From Jeotgalicoccus coquinae (GTDB lineage Bacteria > Bacillota > Bacilli > Staphylococcales > Salinicoccaceae): a stretch of DNA of 64,000 nt. Made by a program: the position numbers and the translations under genes. Every line of letters begins with the position of its first letter. Positions within the stretch are counted from its first letter, which is position 1. The stretch covers positions 62,001-126,000 of the forward strand of contig NZ_JACHFF010000004.1 of the NCBI RefSeq assembly GCF_014207425.1, given 5' to 3'. Positions 1-11,790 of the stretch are shown here, in pieces. The notes under the pieces were generated by a model. The model did no database searches, was not told the DNA's origin, and saw nothing but the letters and a program-made list of their open reading frames with translations.

Positions 1-188
1 TCCTGCTGCAGCTGCACCGCATGCGTCATCGGTTCCACTCCCGATAAATCCAAGTCATTCAAGCGCTCCGAGTGCGCAACAATACTTTTAATTTTTGTCG
101 ATAAATTTCTAAGTTCTTCTTCATCTTTAATTTCTATCTTAGATAACTCAGCCACACGCTGAATTTTCTTTAAATCAAGTTCTTCCAT
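1..188 (-). CDS. gatC: Glu-tRNA(Gln)/Asp-tRNA(Asn) amidotransferase subunit C (partial, 3' end outside window)
   Basis: The first 62 codons of GatC are present; the end lies beyond the left edge. The protein begins MEELDLKKIQRVAELSKIEI, typical of GatC, a small subunit that clamps GatA to GatB in the GatCAB complex converting misacylated Glu-tRNA(Gln) to Gln-tRNA(Gln) in the cytoplasm. The start at 188-186 is preceded by a strong AAGGAGGG ribosome site. In staphylococci gatA and gatB follow, so they are expected just to the left. It lies downstream of camS on the same strand, separated by a hairpin. Confidence 0.93.
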   Translation of the reverse strand, partial: MEELDLKKIQRVAELSKIEIKDEEELRNLSTKIKSIVAHSERLNDLDLSGVEPMTHAVQLQQ

Positions 189-239
189 GAATGACCCTCC
201 TTCTATAAATACAACATTTAAAGTTTACCAAAAACCGGG

Positions 240-255
240 GCACATTTCCATGTGC
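240..255 (-). terminator. weak hairpin terminator after camS
   Basis: Read on the minus strand, GCACAT-GGAA-ATGTGC forms a 6-bp stem just after the camS stop, followed by a C-rich and then T-rich stretch. The short stem suggests partial termination before gatC. Confidence 0.45.
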
Positions 256-259
256 TTAC

Positions 260-1468
260 CTATTCAAATATATAAAGATTGGCCTGGCCTTCGCCTTTAC
301 GTGTAATTACACTGTAGACCTGCGACTTATCTTTGATTTCAACTTCTACATCCGTAGCTGTAAAATGCTCGTTAACGAGGTCTCTGACGAACTGGGACAT
401 CCCGATCATTTCACCGCGGCTGTTATACTCAATCGGAATTTCCACTGTCAGCGAATCAAGCGTGCCGTCTCTGAACTTCCCTCTGCCGACAGATGTTGTA
501 AAGCTGTCAAAGTAAGACGATAAATCCCTGTTGAAATTCTGATACTCGCTGTTGGCTTCCTGGGAAATTTCCGCCGCTTCGTTCGACGGCAGCAGAATGT
601 TCTGAACATCGATATCGGAGAACGATTCAATCGTGTTCTCACCCGGTGCTACAACTGCCTGGGATACAAAATTCCCGGGAACAATATCCGTATCACCCGA
701 CTGGATAAAAATCGCAAAGACGATTTCTTTATCGACGTACTGATCATTGGCGCGGATTCTCGTTAGAATCTCAGCAGCCATCTCCTCGCCTTTTTCCTCA
801 ACCGTTTCCAAATCCAGCGCATGTTCCTGTGTCTGACCGTACTGTTCAGTCTGATAGTAGTGAATGCTGTTCATCGCAAGACCGATTGTAATCCCGTCAA
901 ATGACAGGTTGCCTTCCCCGTCTTCTTTCAAATAGTTCTGTTCAAGAATGTGAGAAAGATAAAGCGGTGCTTCTTCCGCAATCACTTCCGGATCTGTTTC
1001 ACCGTTTGTCGACGGGTTCAGTCCGAGGTTGCTGAACGCATCCGAACCAAGCAGTTCGGATTCATCCATATTCTCGAGTTCTTCGCTTGTGTACTGGCGG
1101 CTCAAGTAGCCTCTGATCATTTCTTCAGAAATAATCTGTCCTTCACGGAAGACATATTCATTCGTCGGGAAGATGCTCTGGCTGATTGAGAACAGTCCTT
1201 TTTCAAACTCTTCCACGTTATATGAGGATACTAAATTGGCACTCGACAACCCGCGGGCCGGTGACAGTTCGTAAGGCACGACAGAACGGTAAAACTCTTC
1301 ACTGCTCGACGTCAGCGTTTCGTCCTGCTCTTTCACCTGAACGTTCGACACTTCGTTTTCGAGAGTTGAGTCACCCATCTGTTCACTGATTTCCGCTTCA
1401 TTGGCACCGTCGCAGGCTGCCAAGAGCAGCAAGGTTGCACCTGTGAGTAATATCGATTTAAACTTCAT
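260..1468 (-). CDS. camS: CamS-family sex pheromone lipoprotein
   Basis: This 402-residue lipoprotein has a signal peptide ending in a LLAAC lipobox (Cys19), so it should be diacylated and anchored outside the membrane. Sequence and position match the CamS/YerH family; in Staphylococcus aureus the cleaved signal peptide of CamS gives the peptide pheromone staph-cAM373. The mature part has no known enzymatic role. The gene sits three bases after the ligA stop (TGAGTTATG), which indicates co-transcription and probably translational coupling in the pcrB-pcrA-ligA-camS operon. The family assignment rests on synteny plus the lipoprotein architecture. Confidence 0.9.
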   Translation of the reverse strand: MKFKSILLTGATLLLLAACDGANEAEISEQMGDSTLENEVSNVQVKEQDETLTSSSEEFYRSVVPYELSPARGLSSANLVSSYNVEEFEKGLFSISQSIFPTNEYVFREGQIISEEMIRGYLSRQYTSEELENMDESELLGSDAFSNLGLNPSTNGETDPEVIAEEAPLYLSHILEQNYLKEDGEGNLSFDGITIGLAMNSIHYYQTEQYGQTQEHALDLETVEEKGEEMAAEILTRIRANDQYVDKEIVFAIFIQSGDTDIVPGNFVSQAVVAPGENTIESFSDIDVQNILLPSNEAAEISQEANSEYQNFNRDLSSYFDSFTTSVGRGKFRDGTLDSLTVEIPIEYNSRGEMIGMSQFVRDLVNEHFTATDVEVEIKDKSQVYSVITRKGEGQANLYIFE

Positions 1469-1471
1469 AAC

Positions 1472-3442
<1,971 letters not shown>

Positions 3443-3448
3443 TTATAT

Positions 3449-5638
3449 TCAGTCCTTTTTTTCAAGCGGCGCATAGTTTGCAAGGAGCCTTTTCGGTCCT
3501 GCAGTTTTAAAGACAATATCCAGTTCCGTATTGTCGCCTTCCCCTTTAACCTGTGAAATGATACCTTCCCCGAATGCTTTATGGGAAACTTTATCGCCGA
3601 CGTTAAAAGCAGTTCCTGTTTTATTTGTATTAATAATACGCGAGCGTTTCTTCGGTCCGCGCGCAAACGATGAACCTGTGCCCGTCGTTACACCGCTGCC
3701 GCCTGAGAATCCGGCTGCCATTGTTCCTGCAGATTCAAGCAGTTCTTCGGGTATCTCACTTAAGAAACGGCTCTGCATGTTCGTTTCAGTTTTACCGTAA
3801 AGCATACGCGACTCCGCACGGGATAAAATCAGGTGGTCCATTGCGCGCGTTAATGCCACGTACATCAGACGTCTTTCTTCTTCCAGTTCCTGATCATCAA
3901 ACTGCACACGGCGTGACGGGAAGATACCTTCTTCAAGACCGACAACAAAAATCACCGGAAACTCAAGACCTTTCGATGCGTGCATCGTCATCATCGTTAC
4001 TCCTGAGTTATCATCCATTCCGTCCTGGTCTGACACTAATGCCATATCACTTAGGAAATTAAATAAATTATCGTCTGCAATGGGATTATCGTTATCGAAT
4101 TCTCTCGTTACTGTTTTAAATTCTTCAAGGTTTTCAAGACGGCTTCTCGCTTCCAGTGTTTTATCGGAACTCAGCATGTCGTGATAACCTGTGTCCGCAA
4201 GCACCTCATCGACAAGTTCTGTCATCGTCAGATATTTCGACTTCTCTTTTAAGTTATCGAGCACCTGGAGCAGCGACATTAGTTTACCGACTGTTTTAGC
4301 CGGAATGCCCAGGAAGTCCGCATCGCGGATTGCATCGTAAATGCTTGAGTTCAGCTGCTCGGCATGTGCACGCAGCTTGTCAATTGTCTTCGCACCGATA
4401 CCCCGTTTCGGCACATTGATAATACGCTGGAAACTGATATCATCGAACGGGTTTTGAATAACTTTTAAGTAACTCATCAGATCTTTAATTTCCATTCTGC
4501 TGTAGAACTTCGTTCCGCCGACCATTTTATACGGAATGCTCGATTTAACAAACGCATCCTCAACTGCACGTGACTGTGCGTTTGCACGGTACAGTACAGC
4601 CATGTCACCGTATGAATACTTATCAGACAGCTCCTGCACTTTCTGCACGACGCGCTGGCCTTCTTCCCGTTCACTGAACGATACATTTACATCAATCTTC
4701 ACACCGTCGCCTTTATTGCTGCGCAGGTTCTTCGGTTTACGTTCTGTATTGTTATCGATAACTGCGTTCGCTGCATCCAGTATCGTTTTCGTCGAACGGT
4801 AGTTTTCCTCAAGCTTGATAACTCTCGCTTCCGGATAATCCTCTTCAAAGTTTAAGATATTCTGAATGTCCGCACCGCGGAATTTATAAATCGACTGATC
4901 CGAGTCGCCGACAACACAGATGTTGCGGTACTTCGCAGCGAGCATCTGGACAAGCTGATACTGCGCGTGGTTCGTATCCTGATACTCATCCACGTGAACA
5001 TACTGGAACCGTGTCTGATAATAATTCAGTACATCCGGTTTTCTGTTAAACAGCTCGATTGTCAGCATGATTAAATCATCAAAGTCGAGCGAGCTGTTGC
5101 GGTAAAGAATCTCCTGATAGTCTTTATATATTTCACTGTACAGCTCATCCTGGAAACCGGCTGCTTCCGCGACTGCCTGTTCAGGTTTAATAAGCTGGTT
5201 TTTATAATTCGAAATTACTGCGAGAATACTTCTCGGATTATGCTGTTTCGTATCCAGGTTGCGTGTTTTTAAAATATCTCTGACAACCGACTGCTGGTCG
5301 AGCGGATCCAAAATAGAAAAGCTCGTGTCATAGCCGAGATAGCTGATATCTCTTCTTAAAATACGCACACACATTGCGTGGAAAGTTGAAATCCACATTT
5401 TCGCTGCATCTTCCGAAATCAGTTTATCGACACGTTCGCGCATTTCCTTAGCCGCCTTGTTCGTAAACGTAATTGCCAGTATATTGTAGGAAGGCACCTG
5501 TTTTTCATCGAGCAGATAAGCAACACGGTGCGTCAGCACACGTGTCTTGCCGCTTCCCGCCCCCGCCATAATTAACAGCGGGCCTTCCGTTGCTTTAATT
5601 GCTTCTAATTGTTCTTTATTCATCGTAGATAAATCCAT
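3449..5638 (-). CDS. pcrA: ATP-dependent DNA helicase PcrA (UvrD family)
   Basis: This 729-residue SF1A helicase has a Walker A motif GAGSGKTR (about residues 25-32) and a DEYQD motif II in VHVDEYQDTNHAQY. It also carries later UvrD motifs such as TMHASKGLEFPVIFVVGLEE and VALTRAMDHL. The last 50 residues (NVGDKVSHKAFGEGII and following) form the Tudor-like RNA-polymerase-binding domain typical of PcrA. It unwinds DNA 3'-5' in repair, plasmid replication and removal of recombinase filaments. It is the second gene of pcrB-pcrA-ligA-camS; a GGAG site lies 10 bases before the ATG. Confidence 0.98.
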   Translation of the reverse strand: MDLSTMNKEQLEAIKATEGPLLIMAGAGSGKTRVLTHRVAYLLDEKQVPSYNILAITFTNKAAKEMRERVDKLISEDAAKMWISTFHAMCVRILRRDISYLGYDTSFSILDPLDQQSVVRDILKTRNLDTKQHNPRSILAVISNYKNQLIKPEQAVAEAAGFQDELYSEIYKDYQEILYRNSSLDFDDLIMLTIELFNRKPDVLNYYQTRFQYVHVDEYQDTNHAQYQLVQMLAAKYRNICVVGDSDQSIYKFRGADIQNILNFEEDYPEARVIKLEENYRSTKTILDAANAVIDNNTERKPKNLRSNKGDGVKIDVNVSFSEREEGQRVVQKVQELSDKYSYGDMAVLYRANAQSRAVEDAFVKSSIPYKMVGGTKFYSRMEIKDLMSYLKVIQNPFDDISFQRIINVPKRGIGAKTIDKLRAHAEQLNSSIYDAIRDADFLGIPAKTVGKLMSLLQVLDNLKEKSKYLTMTELVDEVLADTGYHDMLSSDKTLEARSRLENLEEFKTVTREFDNDNPIADDNLFNFLSDMALVSDQDGMDDNSGVTMMTMHASKGLEFPVIFVVGLEEGIFPSRRVQFDDQELEEERRLMYVALTRAMDHLILSRAESRMLYGKTETNMQSRFLSEIPEELLESAGTMAAGFSGGSGVTTGTGSSFARGPKKRSRIINTNKTGTAFNVGDKVSHKAFGEGIISQVKGEGDNTELDIVFKTAGPKRLLANYAPLEKKD

Positions 5639-5656
5639 TATAAAAACTCCAGTTTG

Positions 5657-6322
5657 TTAAATGATAGTTTCCAATGCCTGTTCAACATCATCGTAAATAA
5701 TATTGCCGACGACCATTATGTCGCTGACGCTGTCCATCCGGCGTGCAGTGTCTTCTGAGACGATGCCGCCACCGTAAACGATACTCGCATGCTCAGCCGC
5801 TTCGTAAGCCTCTGCAACCAGCCCGCGGTCGCCGAACATACCGCTGTATTCAATATATATGTAGTCCATTTTATATAATTTATCGAGCATGTGAATCATC
5901 GCGATAAATTCTTCGTCTTCCACAGCATGACATTGCGCATGTTTAAACGCTTTGCAATCCTGATTCATTATAATGTAAGGCAGCAGGGAAACACTGTCGT
6001 AATCGATAAAGTCATGATATTCCATCAATGCCTCTACGAGCATGCCATGTGAAAAAGTCACATTATCCGTGTTAATTACCGTCGGAATAAAATAATGATT
6101 AAAGCCCGGTACGGCTGCATCCGGATGCGAGATTTCAAGGGCCGCAGAGACATCAAATTTTCTGATGCGTCTGAGCAATTTCGAAACGTTCTCTTCCGTA
6201 ACATTATCAGTTCCGCTGACCAGTATTAAATCCGTGCCGGACTTTACAATCTGCCCGAGCGAGCTGTCATCGATATCCTTAGCCGGATCAAGTTTAAATA
6301 TATGCTTTGCGTGTCGCGTCAT
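5657..6322 (-). CDS. pcrB: heptaprenylglyceryl phosphate synthase PcrB
   Basis: This 221-residue TIM-barrel protein matches the bacterial PcrB family, which joins heptaprenyl diphosphate to sn-glycerol-1-phosphate to give an archaeal-type ether lipid precursor. Recognisable parts are the N-terminal KHIFKLDPAKD, the Y-x-E-Y-S-G-M-F-G segment (IYIEYSGMFGDRG) that contacts the phosphate and prenyl tunnel, and the C-terminal VYGGGIVSEDTAR phosphate-binding loop. It is the first gene of the operon with pcrA. The 120 bases upstream show no LexA box. Confidence 0.95.
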   Translation of the reverse strand: MTRHAKHIFKLDPAKDIDDSSLGQIVKSGTDLILVSGTDNVTEENVSKLLRRIRKFDVSAALEISHPDAAVPGFNHYFIPTVINTDNVTFSHGMLVEALMEYHDFIDYDSVSLLPYIIMNQDCKAFKHAQCHAVEDEEFIAMIHMLDKLYKMDYIYIEYSGMFGDRGLVAEAYEAAEHASIVYGGGIVSEDTARRMDSVSDIMVVGNIIYDDVEQALETII

Positions 6323-6447
6323 GAGACCATATCCTTTATAAAATTCATAAGATGATTATATCATTTTTATATACCAAAAAACATTAAAGGAGGGAGATGA
6401 AAGTATAAGACCCGGAAGATAATATACTTCAGCAGAATATAAAGAAA

Positions 6448-6487
6448 CCCGTACGCCGGCTTCCCTTAAGGAAAGCCGGCGCACGGG
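6448..6487 (-). terminator. strong hairpin terminator of the pncB-purB-peptidase operon
   Basis: The arms CCCGTaCGCCGGCTT and AAGCCGGCGcACGGG form a nearly perfect stem of about 15 bp directly after the VanY-like gene. A T-rich stretch follows on the minus strand. Confidence 0.85.
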
Positions 6488-6499
6488 TTAATATTCTGT

Positions 6500-7177
6500 T
6501 TAATCCAGTTCAAAGTATTCTTCAAGCGTCAGGCCGCTTTCATATATAGCCGGCGCTTTATCCCCGACATATCTTAAATGCCACGGTTCATACATATAAC
6601 CTGTAATATCTTCTTTGCCCTTCATGTAGCGGATAATAAATCCGTACTCATGAGCGATGTCTTTCAGCCACTGGAATTCAGGCGTGTATTCAAACGATGT
6701 CTGCAGCAGCACTGCACTGTCGTATGATCCAACGTCAATCGCAAGTCCTGTCTGGTGTTCCGAATGCCCCGGCTCCGCACTGTATCTGTCAGCAGCTTCT
6801 TTGCCGTCTCTCGCTACGTAGTTGTTATAAAGTCCTGCCTGATAATCATAGCTTCTGAAGCCGCTTACCAGTTCAAAGTACAGTCCCTGCTCTTTTGCAT
6901 CTTCAAACAGCTGCGTATATGCGTCGATAACTTCAGGCTGCATTTCAGGATTATAATCCGCAGGCAGCGGTATTTCCTTATTCACGATTAACACACCGTC
7001 TGCATATGTAATACCATCAATGACTTCAATATTTACCGGTACATCCAGCTCGCTGAATGTCAGCGGTTCATAACTTTTTGTAAAGCCGGTTGCTTCAATT
7101 TCTTCCGGTGCTTCACTGCTGCATGCTGCAAGAACAGCCGCGGCAAACACCGCGGCTATAAATCCTGATACCTTCAT
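6500..7177 (-). CDS. VanY-type D-alanyl-D-alanine carboxypeptidase lipoprotein
   Basis: This is a 225-residue exported lipoprotein, with signal peptide and lipobox VLAAC (Cys19). It is followed by a peptidase M15B/VanY domain with the zinc motif SEHQTGLAIDVG (S-x-H-x2-G-x-A-x-D) and the second ligand region EPWHLRY. Enzymes of this family trim the terminal D-Ala from peptidoglycan stem peptides outside the membrane. The start chosen is MKVSGF, not an upstream in-frame Met inside purB, because it places the signal peptide at the N terminus. It begins one base after the purB stop codon, so it is translated with purB. Confidence 0.92.
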   Translation of the reverse strand: MKVSGFIAAVFAAAVLAACSSEAPEEIEATGFTKSYEPLTFSELDVPVNIEVIDGITYADGVLIVNKEIPLPADYNPEMQPEVIDAYTQLFEDAKEQGLYFELVSGFRSYDYQAGLYNNYVARDGKEAADRYSAEPGHSEHQTGLAIDVGSYDSAVLLQTSFEYTPEFQWLKDIAHEYGFIIRYMKGKEDITGYMYEPWHLRYVGDKAPAIYESGLTLEEYFELD

Positions 7178-7178
7178 A

Positions 7179-8474
7179 TTACTCCAGCCCTGCACGTTTA
7201 AATATAGTATCCACACGGCTCAGGTGGTGAGCTTCGTTAAAGCACTCATCGAGTTCTTCAGTCGTCAGCACTTCCTGAATGCGCGTGTCTTTACTTGCCA
7301 GTTCGCGTAATGGTACTTTCGTTTCCCATGATTCCATCGCTTTTGGCTGAACCAGGTCATATGCTTCTTCCCGTGACAGTCCTTTGTCGATAAGTGTCAG
7401 CATTACCTGCTGTGAGTATACAAGACCGAAAGTCTTATCGATATTCGCCTTCATGTTTTCCGGGAATACAGTCAGATTCTTCATGATTCTGCCGAAACGG
7501 TTGAGCATGTAGTTCAGTGCAATCGTTACGTCCGGAAGCATAATTCTTTCTGCAGCTGAATGTGAAATATCACGTTCATGCCACAGCGGTACGTTTTCAT
7601 ATGCTGTTGATACGTAACCGCGAATCACACGTGCGATTCCCGTTACGTTCTCACTGCCGATCGGGTTACGTTTATGCGGCATTGCACTTGAACCTTTCTG
7701 GCCTTTTGCGAATGCTTCTTCCACTTCGCGCGTTTCTGTTTTCTGCAGATGTCTTACTTCAACAGCAAACTTCTCAACAGATGTCGCAATCAGTGCAAGC
7801 ACCGCAACGTAATGTGCATGACGGTCGCGCTGCAGTGTCTGTGTCGATACAGGTGCAGGCGTCAACCCAAGGTGTTTACAAACGTATTCCTCAACTTCAG
7901 GCGGGATGTTGGCAAATGTGCCGACTGCTCCGCTCATTTTCCCAACTTCAATTTCTTCACGCACATCTTTAAAACGCTTAAGGTTACGCGTCATTTCCTG
8001 ATGCCATAACGCCATTTTAATACCGAATGATGTCGGCTCGGCATGAACACCGTGCGTGCGTCCCATCATCAGTGTGTGTTTATGTTCGCGTGCTTTATCA
8101 GCTAAAATTTCGATAAAGTTATTAAGATCCTGTTCGATAATTTCGTTTGCCTGTTTCAGTATGTAGCTCTGTGCTGTATCTACAACGTCTGTAGAAGTCA
8201 GACCGTAGTGAACCCATTTCTTCTCTTCGCCTAATGTTTCAGATATCTGGCGGGTAAATGCCACAACGTCGTGACGTGTTTCCGCTTCAATTTCCTTAAT
8301 CCGGTCCACATCAATGCGTGCATTCGGACGAATGTTTTTAACTTCGTCTTTCGGAATTATACCGAGCTCCGCCCATGCTTCAGAAGCCAGAATTTCAACT
8401 TCCAGCCACGCATCAAATCTGTTTTCCTCGGTCCAAATCTTCGTCATTTCTTCTCTTGAATATCTGCTGATCAT
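7179..8474 (-). CDS. purB: adenylosuccinate lyase
   Basis: This 431-residue fumarase/aspartase superfamily enzyme carries the signature [10 protein letters not shown] and the family pattern [11 protein letters not shown]. It cleaves SAICAR to AICAR in de novo purine synthesis and adenylosuccinate to AMP. It is outside the main purine operon of this window (35522-45091), as in staphylococci, and instead overlaps the yebG stop by four bases (ATGA). Its operon partners are NAD biosynthesis genes. No PurBox was seen upstream of the operon head, so its regulation may differ from purE. Confidence 0.97.
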   Translation of the reverse strand: MISRYSREEMTKIWTEENRFDAWLEVEILASEAWAELGIIPKDEVKNIRPNARIDVDRIKEIEAETRHDVVAFTRQISETLGEEKKWVHYGLTSTDVVDTAQSYILKQANEIIEQDLNNFIEILADKAREHKHTLMMGRTHGVHAEPTSFGIKMALWHQEMTRNLKRFKDVREEIEVGKMSGAVGTFANIPPEVEEYVCKHLGLTPAPVSTQTLQRDRHAHYVAVLALIATSVEKFAVEVRHLQKTETREVEEAFAKGQKGSSAMPHKRNPIGSENVTGIARVIRGYVSTAYENVPLWHERDISHSAAERIMLPDVTIALNYMLNRFGRIMKNLTVFPENMKANIDKTFGLVYSQQVMLTLIDKGLSREEAYDLVQPKAMESWETKVPLRELASKDTRIQEVLTTEELDECFNEAHHLSRVDTIFKRAGLE

Positions 8475-8683
8475 TTTAGCTCATCCTCATTCATTAATTT
8501 GCCTTCAAACATAATTTCCTGATGTGAGACAGTGATTTCACCGTTCTCTTCTTTGAAAACAGGCTGCTCAAATCTTCTTACCGGCTGATAGCCTTCCGCT
8601 TTCATCGCTGCCAGTACATCCGGCAGCGACTCACCCGGCTCTACTTTAAATTTCTTTTTTTTCGGCTGTTTTCGCTGTGCCAT
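8471..8683 (-). CDS. YebG-like NETI-motif small protein
   Basis: This 70-residue basic, soluble protein starts [14 protein letters not shown] and contains the family block [16 protein letters not shown] followed by MFEGK. In relatives the N-terminal motif is NETI; here the same place reads GESL. Function is unknown. The start at 8683 is the Met nearest a plausible ribosome site; upstream in-frame Mets lie deep inside yebE. In Bacillus subtilis the homologue lies between yebE and purE. Here yebE-yebG is kept but leads into purB. Confidence 0.82.
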   Translation of the reverse strand: MAQRKQPKKKKFKVEPGESLPDVLAAMKAEGYQPVRRFEQPVFKEENGEITVSHQEIMFEGKLMNEDELK

Positions 8684-9302
8684 GAACATCACCCTGTTCC
8701 TGTGCTTCATATACTTCCTCAAGCACTTCTTCTACATTCTCCGGCTGGTAGTTGCTCATCTTGCGTCTGCTGAGCCCTTTAGTCCAGAAACCGCCGTGAA
8801 TATTTTTCGGTTCGTATGAAATGATAAACGCCCTGTCATCGAGTTCTCTTATCGTCTCAATCAATTTGCGCTCATATTTTCTCGGCGTTAAAATCTGCAT
8901 TACCGTACGCTGCCCGTCACGTCCAAACTGATGGCCGTGAGTAACTCCGTAACCTAAGTTTCGCAGGTCATTCGGCAGGTCGATGTCTTTTTTCGCTGTC
9001 GTTGCATTCACTACAGTGTAGCCGAGTGCCAGCTGTTCTTCGATTTTCGTTCCAACGAGTATCCCGACCCCGAAACCGAGCGCGTAAGCGACGATATTCT
9101 GCGGGCGGTCCAGGTTGTCGAGCACAAGGCCGAGTCCGATAACGTAAACAAACGTTTCTAAAATACTGAAAGCAGCTGCAACAAAGCGGTATCCTTTTAA
9201 TGTCATTATTGTCCGCATCGTTAAGAATGTAACATAGATAATATTAATGACGAATATTACTAATATCATCAGCATTGGACTGTCTGAAATTGCCTGAAGC
9301 AT
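8646..9302 (-). CDS. YebE-like UPF0316/DUF2179 membrane protein
   Basis: This 218-residue protein has three N-terminal membrane helices (about residues 10-95) and a cytoplasmic DUF2179 domain containing the segments [17 protein letters not shown] and [17 protein letters not shown]. The DUF2179 fold is also found at the end of YitT proteins and is thought to be a ligand- or nucleotide-sensing module, but no activity is established. The C terminus overlaps the yebG start by about 38 bases. It sits between nadE and yebG in one operon. Confidence 0.88.
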   Translation of the reverse strand: MLQAISDSPMLMILVIFVINIIYVTFLTMRTIMTLKGYRFVAAAFSILETFVYVIGLGLVLDNLDRPQNIVAYALGFGVGILVGTKIEEQLALGYTVVNATTAKKDIDLPNDLRNLGYGVTHGHQFGRDGQRTVMQILTPRKYERKLIETIRELDDRAFIISYEPKNIHGGFWTKGLSRRKMSNYQPENVEEVLEEVYEAQEQGDVHGTAKTAEKKEI

Positions 9303-9328
9303 AATTTAATCTTTCCTTCTCTCTTTAA

Positions 9329-10147
9329 TTAAACTGGTAAATTATAACGATTGTAAGGTAAATCGCGTTTGTGCTGTGACTGATAATATAACGTTTTAAT
9401 TCTTTCATATGCTTCGCCGGGCACTGACTTCCCTTCCAGGAAATCATCGATATGTTCGTAAGTCACACCAAGTGCTTCTTCATCACTTAAGAGCGGTTTA
9501 TCACTCTCAAGGTCAGCCGTCGGTATTTTTTCATACAGGTGGGCAGACGCTCCGAGGTATTTCATAAGTTCCCGGCCCTGACGTTTGTTCAGCCCTGTCA
9601 GCGGTGCAAGGTCAGCCGCACCGTCGCCGTGCTTCGTATAAAAGCCTGTCAGTGCTTCCGCTGCATGATCGGTTCCAAGCACCACGCCGCCTGTATGGGC
9701 AGCGATGGCATACTGAACTTTCATGCGTTCGCGTGCTTTTTCATTGCCGCGGACGAAATCGCTCAGCTCGTAACCGCTGTCGGCAAGCGCCTTAACGCCT
9801 GCGTCGACAGCCGGCTTAATGTTTATTGCCGCTTCAACACTCGGACTGATAAAGTCCATTGCGTCGCGTGCATCCGATTCATCCTGCTGTTCACCATAAG
9901 GCAGACGGACACCGTAAAACTTAATATCGTGTCCCTCTCCGTTCAGTTCATCGACAGTCAGCTGAGCAATTTTGCCGAGCAGCGTTGAGTCCTGGCCGCC
10001 TGAAATCCCAAGTACAAAACTTTTTATAAACGTATATTTTTTAACGTAATTCTTTAAGAAATCGATAAGTTCACGCGTTTCTTCTTCCGGATTGATTTCC
10101 GGTTTTACGTGCAGCTCTTCTATAATCTGCTGCTGCAGTTTATCCAT
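9329..10147 (-). CDS. nadE: ammonia-dependent NAD synthetase
   Basis: This 272-residue protein has the PP-loop motif [11 protein letters not shown] (about residues 42-52) and the conserved segment [20 protein letters not shown]. It converts nicotinic acid adenine dinucleotide to NAD with ATP and ammonia; the glutaminase domain of the longer form is absent. It begins six bases after the pncB stop, so salvage of nicotinate (pncB) and the last step of NAD synthesis are co-expressed. Confidence 0.97.
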   Translation of the reverse strand: MDKLQQQIIEELHVKPEINPEEETRELIDFLKNYVKKYTFIKSFVLGISGGQDSTLLGKIAQLTVDELNGEGHDIKFYGVRLPYGEQQDESDARDAMDFISPSVEAAINIKPAVDAGVKALADSGYELSDFVRGNEKARERMKVQYAIAAHTGGVVLGTDHAAEALTGFYTKHGDGAADLAPLTGLNKRQGRELMKYLGASAHLYEKIPTADLESDKPLLSDEEALGVTYEHIDDFLEGKSVPGEAYERIKTLYYQSQHKRDLPYNRYNLPV

Positions 10148-10153
10148 AAAAAA

Positions 10154-11605
10154 TCACTCCAATGTTTTATTTGAAAGTTCTTCTATGAAATCGGTTTTCA
10201 TGTTCCATAAATCAGTCGACAGGTCCACCGGATACTCCTGCGGATTCAGGAAACGTTTCGTTTCTTCCCAGATTGTATCGAGACTTCTTCGGCAGTTTTC
10301 CTGCATTTCATCGACAGTCGGAGATTCGTAAACAAGCTTCCCGTCAACGAACACATCATGAAGCAGTTCAACCGGTTCAAACGACTGAACCAGTTTGCGT
10401 TTCACCGTGTGCACCGGGTGGAACATTAACAGCGGCTTGTCAGTATCGATGACTTCATCATGAAGTGTAATGTAATCTCCCTCTGACATTCCTGTTTCCT
10501 TATTAATAATACGATAAACTTTTTTCTTACCCGGTGTCGTCGTTTTCTCAACGTTCCCGGAAAGCTTCATGCGGTTCTGCCAGACACCTGATTCATCCTG
10601 AATCGCTGCCAGTTTATATACCGCACCAAGTGCAGGGTTGTCGTAAGCCGTAATCAGTTTCGTACCGATTCCCCAGCCGTCGACTTTCGCACCCTGTGAC
10701 ATCAGCGACAGAATCGTCACTTCATCGAGGTCGTTCGAGACGATAATCTGCACGTCTGTATAGCCTGCATCATCGAGCATCTTGCGCGCCTGTTTCGTCA
10801 GGTAGGCAATATCTCCCGAGTCAATTCTGATTCCTTTGAAATTAATCCTGCCTTTGAATTCATTCGCCACTTTAATTGCCGTCGGTATACCCGACTTCAG
10901 CGTATCGAATGTATCCACTAAGAATACACAGTCCGAGTGCGTTTCTGCGTAAGCTGTAAATGCGTCGTAGTCATTGCCGTAAGCCTGGACCATTGCGTGT
11001 GCATGCGTCCCGCTCGGTGTTAAGCCGAACAGTTTCGCTGCTCTGACGTTGCTCGTACCGTCAAATCCGCCGATTACTGCAGCGCGTGCCCCCCATAATG
11101 CAGCATCGAATTCATGTGCGCGGCGCGTTCCGAATTCCATTAAGCTGTCTTTTGGAACCAGCTGTCTGATACGGTTCGCTTTCGTAGCAATCAGCGTCTG
11201 GAAGTTCACGATGTTTAACAGTGCCGTTTCGATCAGCTGCGCTTCAGCAAGTGTTGCTTCAACCTGGACAAGCGGTTCGTTATTAAATACTGTTTCCCCT
11301 TCAGCCATTGAACGGACCGTTCCCGTAAAACGAACTGTTTTTAAATAATTTAAAAAGTCATCGCTGTAACCCAGTGTGCTTAAGTACTCAATATCGCTGT
11401 CCGAGAAACGAAGTTTCTCAAGATAATCGATAATGTGCGTCAGCCCTGCAAAAACAGCATAGCCGTTATCAAAAGGCATCTTTCTGAAATATAAATCAAA
11501 AATTGTCTGACGTTCATGTATACCCTGTTCGTAGTAAGTTTTTGCCATGTTGATCTGATATAAATCCGTGTGCAGCATGAAGCTGTCATCCTGATACTGA
11601 TACAT
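10154..11605 (-). CDS. pncB: nicotinate phosphoribosyltransferase
   Basis: This 483-residue enzyme is of the Gram-positive NAPRTase type. It starts MYQYQDDSFMLHTDLYQINM and includes EFGTRRAHEFDAALW, RIDSGDIAYLTKQARKMLD and SNDLDEVTI, which line the phosphoribosyl pocket. It makes nicotinate mononucleotide from nicotinate and PRPP. It heads the pncB-nadE-yebE-yebG-purB-peptidase operon. An AGGAG ribosome site lies eight bases before the ATG. Confidence 0.97.
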   Translation of the reverse strand: MYQYQDDSFMLHTDLYQINMAKTYYEQGIHERQTIFDLYFRKMPFDNGYAVFAGLTHIIDYLEKLRFSDSDIEYLSTLGYSDDFLNYLKTVRFTGTVRSMAEGETVFNNEPLVQVEATLAEAQLIETALLNIVNFQTLIATKANRIRQLVPKDSLMEFGTRRAHEFDAALWGARAAVIGGFDGTSNVRAAKLFGLTPSGTHAHAMVQAYGNDYDAFTAYAETHSDCVFLVDTFDTLKSGIPTAIKVANEFKGRINFKGIRIDSGDIAYLTKQARKMLDDAGYTDVQIIVSNDLDEVTILSLMSQGAKVDGWGIGTKLITAYDNPALGAVYKLAAIQDESGVWQNRMKLSGNVEKTTTPGKKKVYRIINKETGMSEGDYITLHDEVIDTDKPLLMFHPVHTVKRKLVQSFEPVELLHDVFVDGKLVYESPTVDEMQENCRRSLDTIWEETKRFLNPQEYPVDLSTDLWNMKTDFIEELSNKTLE

Positions 11606-11790
11606 ACATCCATCTCCTGTGCCTTAACAATTTATTTGCTTTAATTTTATCATATAAACTTATTGTATGAACCATTTGAATGCACTATTATATGAGTACT
11701 TCAAAAACTAAGATATAGATAGATAAAAGCAGTAATGTTAAAATGTAATCATATATAATATTAGTACAAAGAAAAAGGAGACAGACAGTA

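Noticed and set aside
6323-6447. LexA box before pcrB-pcrA-ligA
   Set aside because: No CGAAC-N4-GTTCG pattern was found; the operon appears not to be SOS-controlled from here.
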